Source of the DNA: Euryarchaeota archaeon UBA125
Lineage (GTDB): Archaea > Thermoplasmatota > Poseidoniia > Poseidoniales > Thalassarchaeaceae
NCBI GenBank assembly: GCA_002502625.1
Contig: DAPV01000015.1
Span: 7,013-12,999, forward strand
Direction: 5' to 3'
DNA: 5,987 nucleotides
The notes below the pieces were generated by a model. It worked only from the letters and a program-made list of their open reading frames with translations, made no database searches and was not told the origin of the DNA. Shown here one piece after another: positions 1 to 5,987 of the stretch (the stretch's first letter is position 1; every line of letters starts with the position of its first letter). A program made the position numbers and the translations under genes.

Positions 1-38
1 CAATATGGATTACAATATTGTTGAAAGATTGTGCAGTC
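1..38 (-). other. Short 3' flank of the sdh operon with a weak inverted repeat
   Basis: After the sdhB stop, 38 nt remain. CAATAT at 1-6 and ATATTG at 15-20 could pair as a 6-bp AT-only stem with an 8-nt loop, and CAATATTG at 13-20 is itself a palindrome. No oligo-T run follows on the minus strand, so this is not a convincing terminator. What lies further downstream is unknown. Confidence 0.2.
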
Positions 39-806
39 TTACTTTTTGAGACCGATTTTCTTAGCAATCATTGTTATTGGATCATAATATTCAGTTACTA
101 TTCTTTCCTTTAGTGGAATTATGGCATTATCTGTAATATTAATTCCTGCAGGACATACTTCTGTGCAACATTTTGTAATGTTACAATATCCTATACCGAA
201 ATCTTCCTTGATTTGTGGAATACGGCTTTCAATATCTAAGGGGTGCATCTCTAGATTTGCTAGTCTAACAAAGAATCTTGGACCAGCAAATTCATCGAAC
301 TTTTGATGTTCTCTTAGAACGTGGCATGTATTCACACATAACATACATTCAATGCATGCTCTAAATTCTTGAATACGATCTGCTTCTTCTTGGTGGAATA
401 CCCAATCAGGATTTTCAGGTCCTTTAATTGGTTTAATTCGCTTATCAGTTTTGTAAGCCCACGATGTATCTGTAACTAAATCTCTAACTAATGGGAAAGC
501 CTGCATAGGTTTCACTAATATCGGCTCACTTACATCATCCATTTCTTCAAAAACTTCTTCCATTCTAGTCATGCACATTAATTGGGGTTTACCATTTATC
601 TCTGCACTACAAGAACCACATTTCCCTGCTTTACAATTCCATCTACAAGCTAGGTCGGGGGCTTCTTCTGCTTGAATTCGATGAATTACGTCAAGGACAA
701 CCATTCCTTCATCTAAGGGTACAGTATAATCAATTAACTCCCCGAAAGGATCTCCATCACTATCAGGTTCTCCTCGAAAAACCCTGAAGGTTACATTTTC
801 ACTCAT
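39..806 (-). CDS. sdhB: Succinate dehydrogenase iron-sulfur subunit (SdhB), type F/Sdh1-like
   Basis: This is the electron-transfer subunit of complex II (255 aa). It passes electrons from the SdhA flavin through three Fe-S centres to the membrane subunit. An N-terminal ferredoxin-like domain has C58-x4-C63-x2-C66-x11-C78, which fits the [2Fe-2S] centre. The C-terminal domain has C151-x2-C154-x2-C157-x3-C161, then C208-x5-C214-x3-C218-P. By family rules C151/C154/C157/C218 hold [4Fe-4S] and C161/C208/C214 hold [3Fe-4S]. Extra cysteines are Cys54 and Cys213, and Cys161 is followed by His instead of the usual Pro. The stretches CIECMLC, GPRFFVRLA, EMHPLD and GYCNITKCCTEVCP match mycobacterial Sdh1 SdhB as I recall it. 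The start at 806 was preferred over an in-frame ATG at 839. It lies 1 nt after the sdhA stop and 9 nt behind a strong Shine-Dalgarno sequence, whereas the longer form would overlap sdhA. It is the last gene of the sdhCAB set and looks intact. Confidence 0.96.
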   Translation of the reverse strand: MSENVTFRVFRGEPDSDGDPFGELIDYTVPLDEGMVVLDVIHRIQAEEAPDLACRWNCKAGKCGSCSAEINGKPQLMCMTRMEEVFEEMDDVSEPILVKPMQAFPLVRDLVTDTSWAYKTDKRIKPIKGPENPDWVFHQEEADRIQEFRACIECMLCVNTCHVLREHQKFDEFAGPRFFVRLANLEMHPLDIESRIPQIKEDFGIGYCNITKCCTEVCPAGINITDNAIIPLKERIVTEYYDPITMIAKKIGLKK

Positions 807-807
807 G

Positions 808-2640
808 CTATTCTTCCTCCTCATGTAAATCATTAGCATCTAGTAAACCTTTGAGTTCACTTGAGATAGGAGGGTAAGTTGTATAATCGATAGACATCGA
901 ACCATCTTGTTGTTTAGTAATTACACTGTTAATTTTACCCCAATGTTTGTGATCAGGTGTTGGGAAATCATCTCTAGTATGTCCACCTCTACTTTCTTCT
1001 CTGTTGAGTGCGGCTAGTGTACACATTCGACTAACATCAATCATAGCTCCTATTTCTAGAGCTTGATGCCAGCCAGGATTGTATATTCTGCCACCACCTG
1101 CACTTGTTTTTTCTGCACGTTTTTCCAACTTATCCAGATCATCTAATGCTTCTTCCAACAAATCCTTTGTTCGAATAATTCCAACTTTATTTTGCATCAT
1201 TTCCCGTAGATCTTCAACAACCTTTGCAGGGTTTTCTCCATTAGTACGATCTAATGGAGCAAGAGTTTCAGCAATTACACTCTCTATTTCCGAATTATCA
1301 ATATCCAAGAAACCATCGATTTCCGAAGCAGCAATTGATGCTTGTTCACCCGCAATCTTTCCAAACACTATGAGATCGGATAGAGAATTACCGCCCAATC
1401 TATTTGCACCATGCAGTCCAGTAGCGGCTTCTCCAGCGGCAAAGAGTCCTGGGATTGTTGATTCTTGAGAAAATGGATCGACTTTTACTCCTCCCATCAC
1501 ATAATGAGCGGTTGGCCCAACTTCCATAGGCTGTTTAGTAATATCAACTGCTGCGAGTTCCATAAATTGATGATACATACCAGGTAATTTCTTCTTTACT
1601 TCTTCGGGGTCTCTCCAAGAGATGTCCAAGTAAGCCCCACCATGTTCAGATGCTCTTCCTGAATCTCTTTCGCTATTGATTGCTTTAGCTACAACATCAC
1701 GGGTAAGAAGTTCAGGCGGTCTTCTTTTTGTTGCTAACTTTCCTGATACTACTTCGTCAACCCATGCCAATGCTTCCTCTTCGGTATCTGCAAATTCATC
1801 ACGATACATTTCAGGCACATAGTCGAACATGAATCTATCACCCTTTGAATTTGTTAACATTCCTCCTTCACCGCGAACACCTTCTGTAACCAATATTCCT
1901 TTGACAGAAGGTGGCCAGATCATTCCAGTAGGGTGAAATTGGACAAATTCCATGTCTCCTATTTCTGCTCCAATCCAATATGCTAGAGCGTGTCCTTCTC
2001 CAGTGTATTCCCAAGATCCTGAACATACTTCCCAACAACGAGTAATTCCCCCTGTAGCGAGAACAATAGTTTTCGCTTTGAACAAATGAAGAGAACCATC
2101 AGTTCTATTGTATGCAAAACATCCACTTATTCTACCATTTGTTGTGAATAGTCTCCTAACTGTGTACTCCATGAATACCTCCATTCCTGTGTGGATTCCT
2201 TTCTGTTGTAAAGTACGAATAAGTTCGAGCCCAGTCGCATCACCAATATGTGCTAATCTAGGATATGTATGTCCTCCAAAGTTTCGTTGACTAGTCAATC
2301 CTTTTGGAGTCCGATCGAAAACTGCTCCCCATTGTTCAAGTTCTCTAATTCGGTCAGGTGCTTGTTGTGCATGAATCTGAGCCATTCTCCAATCACCAAG
2401 ATATTTCCCACCCTTCATAGTGTCACGAAAGTGAGTTTGCCAAGAATCGCGATGGTCTTTATTTGCAAGCGCCGCAGCAGCTCCTCCTTCTGCCATTACA
2501 GTGTGTGCTTTTCCTAACATCGATTTACAAATCATTGCAACGTTAGCACCTGCTGCACTAGCTTCTATCGCTGCACGAAGGCCAGCCCCTCCTGCTCCAA
2601 TTACCACAACATCGTGCTCATGAGTTTCATATTCTGTCAT
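808..2640 (-). CDS. sdhA: Succinate dehydrogenase flavoprotein subunit (SdhA), type F/Sdh1-like
   Basis: This is the catalytic FAD subunit of complex II (610 aa). It oxidises succinate to fumarate, or possibly does the reverse. The N-terminal dinucleotide-binding motif is GAGGAG (residues 15-20). His46 in KAHTVMAEGG fits the histidine that carries covalent FAD. Active-site residues by family position are His236 (FVQFHPTG), Arg314 (LLTRDVV, the proton-shuttle arginine), His379 (TAHYVMGG) and Arg414 (GANRLGGNSL). Glu404 lies in the FAD-contacting LFAAGEAATG. No catalytic residue appears to be missing and the length is normal. Stretches such as QRNFGGHTYPRLAH, SWEYTGEGHALA and SVKGILVTEGVRG match mycobacterial Sdh1 SdhA as I recall it. 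No N-terminal twin-arginine or secretion signal is visible, so the catalytic head should face the cytoplasm. The start at 2640 follows the sdhC TGA directly (TGAATG). The acidic C-terminal tail overlaps the sdhB ribosome-binding site. Succinate dehydrogenase and fumarate reductase cannot be told apart from sequence alone. Confidence 0.97.
   Translation of the reverse strand: MTEYETHEHDVVVIGAGGAGLRAAIEASAAGANVAMICKSMLGKAHTVMAEGGAAAALANKDHRDSWQTHFRDTMKGGKYLGDWRMAQIHAQQAPDRIRELEQWGAVFDRTPKGLTSQRNFGGHTYPRLAHIGDATGLELIRTLQQKGIHTGMEVFMEYTVRRLFTTNGRISGCFAYNRTDGSLHLFKAKTIVLATGGITRCWEVCSGSWEYTGEGHALAYWIGAEIGDMEFVQFHPTGMIWPPSVKGILVTEGVRGEGGMLTNSKGDRFMFDYVPEMYRDEFADTEEEALAWVDEVVSGKLATKRRPPELLTRDVVAKAINSERDSGRASEHGGAYLDISWRDPEEVKKKLPGMYHQFMELAAVDITKQPMEVGPTAHYVMGGVKVDPFSQESTIPGLFAAGEAATGLHGANRLGGNSLSDLIVFGKIAGEQASIAASEIDGFLDIDNSEIESVIAETLAPLDRTNGENPAKVVEDLREMMQNKVGIIRTKDLLEEALDDLDKLEKRAEKTSAGGGRIYNPGWHQALEIGAMIDVSRMCTLAALNREESRGGHTRDDFPTPDHKHWGKINSVITKQQDGSMSIDYTTYPPISSELKGLLDANDLHEEEE
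816..822 (-). promoter_or_regulatory. Shine-Dalgarno sequence of sdhB, inside the end of sdhA
   Basis: The minus strand reads GAGGAGG here, 9 nt before the ATG at 806. The same bases encode part of the Glu-Glu-Glu-Glu tail of SdhA (GAG GAG GAA GAA TAG). This site decides the sdhB start and suggests that translation of sdhA and sdhB is coupled. Confidence 0.75.
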
Positions 2641-3570
2641 TCAGAATCCCCCCAGTAAAACAATATCATTCCAACCGAACAAAGGATCAGTGCACGCCCA
2701 AATGTAGAAATCTGCAAACATTACAACGAATAAGCTGTAAAGAGCCCAATCTTTGTGATGTTCATTTAATGATGTACTCCATTTCCATAGACGATGTTTG
2801 AATCGAGCCCATTTACTAGAAGTCCAATCGTTAGCCCCTCCTCCTATAACATGTCTGAATGCATGACATCCAAATGTATATCCAGATAACATCATTACAT
2901 TTGCGAACAATAGTAGAGACCCCATTGACACTCCAAAAGAGTGTTCATGTGTTTCTGGATGGTGGAAGTTAATTGAAAGCCAGAAATCCCACGCTAGAAT
3001 TGGTAGATAAATTACCGCTGCGTACATGAAGTATCTATGTAGGTTTTGAATAACTAGAAGTCTTGTCTCTCCTGAATATTCATTCCAAGGTGTTGAGACT
3101 GCACAACCAGTAGGTTGTTGAAAAAAAGCACGATAGTATGCCTTACGGTAGTAGTAGCAAGTACCTCTGAATCCGGCTGGGAAAATAAGTATAAACATTG
3201 CAGGAGACATCCACGCAAGTGCTACAGGCACCATAGATCCTAATTCTCCTGATCCTGGAATGATGAGTGGAGAATATAGGGGACTTAGAACGTGACTTCC
3301 AGTGTTTTCAATTGCCATTGTTCCAGCACCATGTCCTACTCCTGCAGAATATCCGAAATCAGAAAAAATCCAAAAATCGGCTTCCATAAAGCCTCTCCAT
3401 GTGGCATAAATTATCATGAATCCAAGATATGAAGCCATTGCTGTAGGTCCTTTCCACCAACCGTCTGTTCGATCAGTTTGCCCTAATCCTTTTTTCATAG
3501 GGAGTTTGACTGGTTCCCCCATATCCATCCCTAATTGGTGGATAGAGAGAGAGGTGATAAGCAATTGCAT
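2641..3570 (-). CDS. sdhC: Succinate dehydrogenase membrane subunit (SdhC), single five-helix anchor of Sdh1/type F kind
   Basis: This 309-aa integral membrane protein anchors SdhAB and should hold the quinone site. About five hydrophobic segments are visible, near residues 43-60, 113-132, 179-200, 213-236 and 274-293. The loop after segment 2 carries TCYYYRKAYYR (137-147) and TGCAVSTP (154-161). Segment 3 is preceded by QNLHRYF (175-181), and segment 4 ends in GCHAFRHVIGGG (234-245). These motifs match mycobacterial Sdh1 SdhC as I recall it, in which a membrane Rieske-type [2Fe-2S] cluster was reported. Candidate ligands here are Cys138, Cys156, Cys235, His178, His236 and His240. The protein does not look like a small haem-b SdhC/SdhD anchor. 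A histidine-rich loop (HHPETHEH, 203-210) is also present. The start is uncertain: neither the ATG at 3570 nor the in-frame ATGs at 3528 and 3522 has a good Shine-Dalgarno sequence. The longest form was kept because it sits 16 nt after the upstream stop. Confidence 0.88.
   Translation of the reverse strand: MQLLITSLSIHQLGMDMGEPVKLPMKKGLGQTDRTDGWWKGPTAMASYLGFMIIYATWRGFMEADFWIFSDFGYSAGVGHGAGTMAIENTGSHVLSPLYSPLIIPGSGELGSMVPVALAWMSPAMFILIFPAGFRGTCYYYRKAYYRAFFQQPTGCAVSTPWNEYSGETRLLVIQNLHRYFMYAAVIYLPILAWDFWLSINFHHPETHEHSFGVSMGSLLLFANVMMLSGYTFGCHAFRHVIGGGANDWTSSKWARFKHRLWKWSTSLNEHHKDWALYSLFVVMFADFYIWACTDPLFGWNDIVLLGGF
2648..2653 (-). promoter_or_regulatory. Probable Shine-Dalgarno sequence of sdhA
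   Basis: The minus strand carries a G6 run followed by A, with its last G 7 nt before the sdhA ATG at 2640. It lies in the last codons of sdhC (Leu-Gly-Gly-Phe-stop). With the stop and start codons abutting as TGAATG, this fits translational coupling. The match to the archaeal anti-SD is G-rich rather than exact. Confidence 0.5.
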
Positions 3571-3586
3571 TGAACCATAAGTAGAA

Positions 3587-5215
3587 TTAAGCTAATGAAT
3601 CGTAGTCTGCCTCTGCTTCTTCAATTTCAACTTCATGAACATCCATCTGAGCAAGTTGGAGTTTTCCGCTAAGTTCGTCATTCACTGCGTGCCAGTAAGA
3701 GTATGCTTCGATTACCCATATCCCCGACTCTCTAGTGCCATTGCCGCTGCCCTTTACTCCTCCAAATGGAAGATGTGCTTCAGCTCCTGTGGTTGAATTA
3801 TTGATTCCTGTCATTCCTGCTTTGATTCCAGTCTTGTAACGATATGCCTCCAATCGATCGTTGGTGTATATGGCCGAAGAAAGACCGTATGGAGATGCAT
3901 TTGCTAGGTGTAGGCCATGTTCAAAATCTCTTGCTTTAACAATTGTAACAGCAGGTCCAAAAATCTCTTCATGAAAACATTCCATATCTTCAGTTACATC
4001 AACGTAAACATGAGGCCACATGAAAACTCCTTCGCTAGGATCTCCTTGGAAATTTTCTGGTTTGTTTTCTTTACTTATTCTTCCATTACCCCAAATCTTA
4101 GTTGCTCCACTCGACTCACACATCTCAATTGCTTCAAGGAAGTCTTTAGCGTATTTTTCCGAAAGCATAGAACCGTAAAGAACTCCGTCATAATGCATTG
4201 AATTACCAATTTTTGTAGACTTTACTTTTTCCATAAATAGTTCAACAAACTCATCGTAAATATCTTCGTGAATAATCAGATTACCTAGACTAGTGCATCT
4301 TTGGCCCGCAGTTCCAAAACCAGCCCAATATGCTCCTTCTACTGCATTTTCAAGATTTGCAGATGGCATTATCACTAACGGATTTTTTCCACCCAATTCT
4401 AAACTTGCTGAAACAAGATTACGTCCACATGCCTCTCCTATCATTTTACCAACTGCTGTACTTCCTGTGAAGGATATTTTGTCTACCATTCCTAGATCAA
4501 CAGCATCTACAAGGTGTTGGCCAGCGCCACTTCCCTTTCCATGAATGAGGTTGATGACTCCATTAGGGAGACCTGCTTCATGCATTAGTCGAGCAAGAGC
4601 AAATGACAACAACGGTGAATCCTGTGGAGATTTCCAGACACATGTGTTTCCACACATTATTGCAGGAATCATTTTCCAAAAAGGAACCGCTGAAGGAAAA
4701 TTACATGCATTAATAATTCCACAAACACCCAATGGTCTTCTGTAGGTGAATAATTCCTTATCAGGCAATTCAGAATTTACTGTTTGTCCGTATAGTCTTC
4801 GTCCTTCTGATTGGAAGAATAGACATGTGTCTATCGCTTCTTGTACTTCTCCACCACATTCTTTCAGAGTTTTTCCAATCTCCCTAGCTTGTAATCTAAC
4901 AATTTCTTCCTTATGGTCCATTAATAATCGACCCATATTTCCGATTACTTGTCCACGAGTTGGTGCAGGCGTAGATGCCCATTTTGGAAATGCATCTCTT
5001 GCTGCATTAAGTGCAGAGTGAACATCTTCTTTGGTTGATAGCGGAAATTCTCCAATTTCATCAGAAATAATTGCAGGGTTGGTTGAAACGAATGTCTCTC
5101 CGTCTGACGATAAACTTAGGTTTCCGTTGATGATATTATATCCTCTAATCTTTGGAGATCCGTTAGGATTGTTCGCTTCCATTACTTCAAACCCGGTCGA
5201 TAGCACATGTGTCAT
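3587..5215 (-). CDS. NAD(P)-dependent aldehyde dehydrogenase, ALDH7-like, substrate unknown
   Basis: This soluble aldehyde dehydrogenase (542 aa) should oxidise an aldehyde to a carboxylate using NAD+ or NADP+. All family landmarks are present: Asn172 in NACNFPS, Lys195 in WKSP (cofactor ribose), the Rossmann-fold motif FTGSTAVG (249-256), general base Glu273 in LELGGKNP, nucleophile Cys307 in GQRCTS, and Glu417/Phe419 in EEIFGP. The later stretch NNSTTGAEAHLPFGG with GNGTRESG recalls ALDH7 (aminoadipate-semialdehyde dehydrogenase) and related 2-oxoglutarate- or succinate-semialdehyde enzymes. I cannot pick one substrate. The length slightly exceeds the usual 480-510, owing to an N-terminal extension of about 40 residues and an acidic C-terminal tail. 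It lies 16 nt upstream of sdhC on the same strand, so it is probably the first gene of the operon. The start is uncertain: the ATG at 5215 has no clear Shine-Dalgarno sequence, and an in-frame ATG at 5182 (residue 12) is an alternative. Confidence 0.93.
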   Translation of the reverse strand: MTHVLSTGFEVMEANNPNGSPKIRGYNIINGNLSLSSDGETFVSTNPAIISDEIGEFPLSTKEDVHSALNAARDAFPKWASTPAPTRGQVIGNMGRLLMDHKEEIVRLQAREIGKTLKECGGEVQEAIDTCLFFQSEGRRLYGQTVNSELPDKELFTYRRPLGVCGIINACNFPSAVPFWKMIPAIMCGNTCVWKSPQDSPLLSFALARLMHEAGLPNGVINLIHGKGSGAGQHLVDAVDLGMVDKISFTGSTAVGKMIGEACGRNLVSASLELGGKNPLVIMPSANLENAVEGAYWAGFGTAGQRCTSLGNLIIHEDIYDEFVELFMEKVKSTKIGNSMHYDGVLYGSMLSEKYAKDFLEAIEMCESSGATKIWGNGRISKENKPENFQGDPSEGVFMWPHVYVDVTEDMECFHEEIFGPAVTIVKARDFEHGLHLANASPYGLSSAIYTNDRLEAYRYKTGIKAGMTGINNSTTGAEAHLPFGGVKGSGNGTRESGIWVIEAYSYWHAVNDELSGKLQLAQMDVHEVEIEEAEADYDSLA

Positions 5216-5230
5216 GACCCATGGCAGCCG

Positions 5231-5240
5231 GGATTAATCC
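5231..5240. repeat. 10-nt perfect palindrome, possible operator
   Basis: GGATTAATCC equals its own reverse complement and lies 16-25 nt upstream of the dehydrogenase ATG at 5215. The symmetry does not extend beyond 10 nt. It could be a binding site for a dimeric regulator, a TATA-like element of a downstream-starting transcript, or chance. No second copy was seen in the window. Confidence 0.25.
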
Positions 5241-5278
5241 TTCAATGTGGCGAAACATCAATTGAGTATTCTAAGTCC

Positions 5279-5286
5279 TTTAATAA
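5279..5286 (+). promoter_or_regulatory. TATA-like box, probably of the cdc48-like gene
   Basis: TTTAATAA on the plus strand is centred about 40 nt before the ATG at 5323. Archaeal transcription usually starts about 25 nt after the box centre, so the leader would be short (about 15 nt) and would include the weak Shine-Dalgarno-like GGGGTG at 5312-5317. The complementary strand reads TTATTAAA and could serve the minus-strand operon as well. No clear BRE is visible. This is motif matching by eye. Confidence 0.4.
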
Positions 5287-5322
5287 CCCCGAAAACAACA
5301 GAGATTCAATTGGGGTGGCAAG

Positions 5323-5987
5323 ATGGCGGACGATGGAGAATCAGTTACTTTACGTGTTGCGAAAGCAATACCTAGCGATGTAGGACATGGTCGCGCGCGC
5401 GTCCCATTCAATAATGACCTCGATCTAAAACCAGGAGATATTATCGAAATCTCTGGAGAGAGCAAGACAGCTGCTGTTGTTTGGAGATGTAGACCCGAAG
5501 ACGCAAGTCTTGGAGTAATTCGCGTAGACGGGATAATTAGAAAGAATGCTGGAGTAAGTCTTGGCGACCGAGTTGAAATCAGGAAAGTGGAAGTCAAAAA
5601 ATGCGAACGTTTAGTGTTGTCTCCAGTAATGGCTAAACAACAAAAAGTAAGATTTGGCCCTGGAATAGAAGGTTTTGCTCGAAGAGGTCTGAATAAGAGA
5701 CCGGTCGTTGCTGGAGATAGGATATTTATCCCCGGAATGACATTGTTTGCCGAAGCTCTTCCCTTTGCAATTGTATCAACTAAACCGAAGGGAATTGTTC
5801 AGGTTGCGCCTGAAACGGAAATAGTCATCAAAGAAGAGGTATTTGATGAGGAAGATGATTCTGGAACCCAGTCTATTGCTTACGAAGATATTGGGGGATT
5901 AGGGAATCAATTGCAGAAAGTCCGAGAAATGATTGAACTTCCCCTCAAACATCCAATTTTATTTCGTCGTTTAGGAATAGATCCTCC
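5323..5987 (+). CDS. Cdc48/VAT-like AAA+ ATPase, 5' part only
   Basis: This is the N-terminal 221 complete codons of a Cdc48/p97/VAT-family ATPase, a hexameric unfoldase that extracts and unfolds proteins, often ahead of the proteasome. The gene runs off the window. Residues 7-95 form the double-psi barrel half of the N-domain (TLRVAKAIPSDVGHGRARV, VVWRCRPED, IRVDGIIRKNAGVSLGDRV). Residues 96-165 form the second N-subdomain, followed by an acidic linker (FDEEDDSGTQ). AYEDIGGLGNQLQKVREMIE then opens the first AAA domain. The Walker motifs lie beyond the edge and cannot be checked. The ATG at 5323 was chosen because in-frame stops lie at 5281-5286 with no other start after them, and a weak GGGGTG precedes it. 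The gene is divergent from the sdh operon and probably not functionally tied to it. Both D1 and D2 domains would be expected downstream, which is inference. Confidence 0.95.
   Translation, partial: MADDGESVTLRVAKAIPSDVGHGRARVPFNNDLDLKPGDIIEISGESKTAAVVWRCRPEDASLGVIRVDGIIRKNAGVSLGDRVEIRKVEVKKCERLVLSPVMAKQQKVRFGPGIEGFARRGLNKRPVVAGDRIFIPGMTLFAEALPFAIVSTKPKGIVQVAPETEIVIKEEVFDEEDDSGTQSIAYEDIGGLGNQLQKVREMIELPLKHPILFRRLGIDP

Larger units (their letters stand above)
5216..5322. promoter_or_regulatory. Divergent intergenic promoter region
   Basis: These 107 nt separate the minus-strand dehydrogenase-sdh operon from the plus-strand cdc48-like gene, so both promoters should lie here. Contents visible by eye are a TATA-like box at 5279-5286, a 10-nt perfect palindrome GGATTAATCC at 5231-5240 and an 8-nt palindrome TCAATTGA at 5258-5265. 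A second AT-rich stretch on the minus strand (TTAGAATA, about 5266-5273) is an alternative box for the operon. No small ORF or RNA gene is supported. Confidence 0.6.

Noticed and set aside
1..20. Inverted repeat as a terminator of the sdh operon
   Set aside because: The stem is only 6 AT pairs and no T run follows on the minus strand. It is kept only as a low-confidence note on the flank.
1079..1468. A 129-codon open frame on the plus strand
   Set aside because: It is antisense to sdhA, with a Ser/Pro/Ala-rich translation typical of the opposite strand of a real gene and no recognisable motif. The other plus-strand frames inside sdhB, sdhA and the aldehyde dehydrogenase were rejected for the same reason.
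2940..2965. His-rich loop of SdhC (HHPETHEH) as a metal-binding site
   Set aside because: The four histidines lie in a short loop between membrane segments, with no known counterpart that I recall. Nothing else in the sequence supports metal binding.
5392..5401. Alternating CG tract of 10 nt (possible Z-DNA or repeat)
   Set aside because: It is explained by the codons for Gly-Arg-Ala-Arg-Val in a conserved part of the Cdc48 N-domain and is too short to argue for a separate role.
5280..5597. A 105-codon open frame on the minus strand
   Set aside because: It lies antisense to the N-domain of the cdc48-like gene, whose plus-strand reading frame is strongly supported by family motifs. Its translation looks like low-complexity shadow sequence.
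39..5987. A new defence, mobile or otherwise undescribed system
   Set aside because: Every long frame is a recognisable housekeeping or respiratory gene with intact key residues. There are no repeats, integrase, toxin-antitoxin pairs or unknown genes in the window.

Overview
The window looks like a piece of an archaeal genome of moderate to low GC. The right edge carries the 5' end of a Cdc48/VAT-type AAA ATPase with a typical archaeal N-domain. The only sizeable intergenic region holds TATA-like AT boxes rather than bacterial -35/-10 pairs. The AT-leaning codon use, acidic protein tails and aerobic-type metabolism would suit a planktonic Thermoplasmatota lineage such as Poseidoniales (Marine Group II). 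That placement is an inference from memory, not a database result, and its confidence is modest.

Layout. Positions 39-5215 are one block of four genes on the minus strand, transcribed right to left: an aldehyde dehydrogenase, then sdhC, sdhA and sdhB. The spacing is tight: 16 nt from the dehydrogenase to sdhC, 0 nt from sdhC to sdhA, and 1 nt from sdhA to sdhB. A single operon is therefore likely. A 107-nt divergent intergenic region (5216-5322) separates it from the cdc48-like gene on the plus strand (5323 to the window edge, truncated at the start of its first ATPase domain). Only 38 nt lie beyond the end of sdhB, and they show no convincing terminator. There is no other gene-free stretch longer than 300 bases. 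I saw no RNA gene, mobile element or CRISPR array.

How the genes work together. sdhC, sdhA and sdhB encode a complete respiratory complex II (succinate:quinone oxidoreductase). All three proteins resemble, as I recall those sequences, the mycobacterial Sdh1 enzyme (type F complex II), and they share its C-A-B gene order. That enzyme has one membrane subunit and was reported to hold a Rieske-type [2Fe-2S] cluster within the membrane. The membrane subunit here is one 309-residue protein with about five membrane segments and the signature CYYYRKAYYR, rather than the usual pair of small haem-b anchors. The co-directional aldehyde dehydrogenase may supply a carboxylic acid, possibly succinate, to the same part of central metabolism, but its substrate cannot be read from the sequence.

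The item most worth attention is this type F-like complex II in an apparently archaeal context, with a partly altered set of candidate metal ligands in the membrane subunit.
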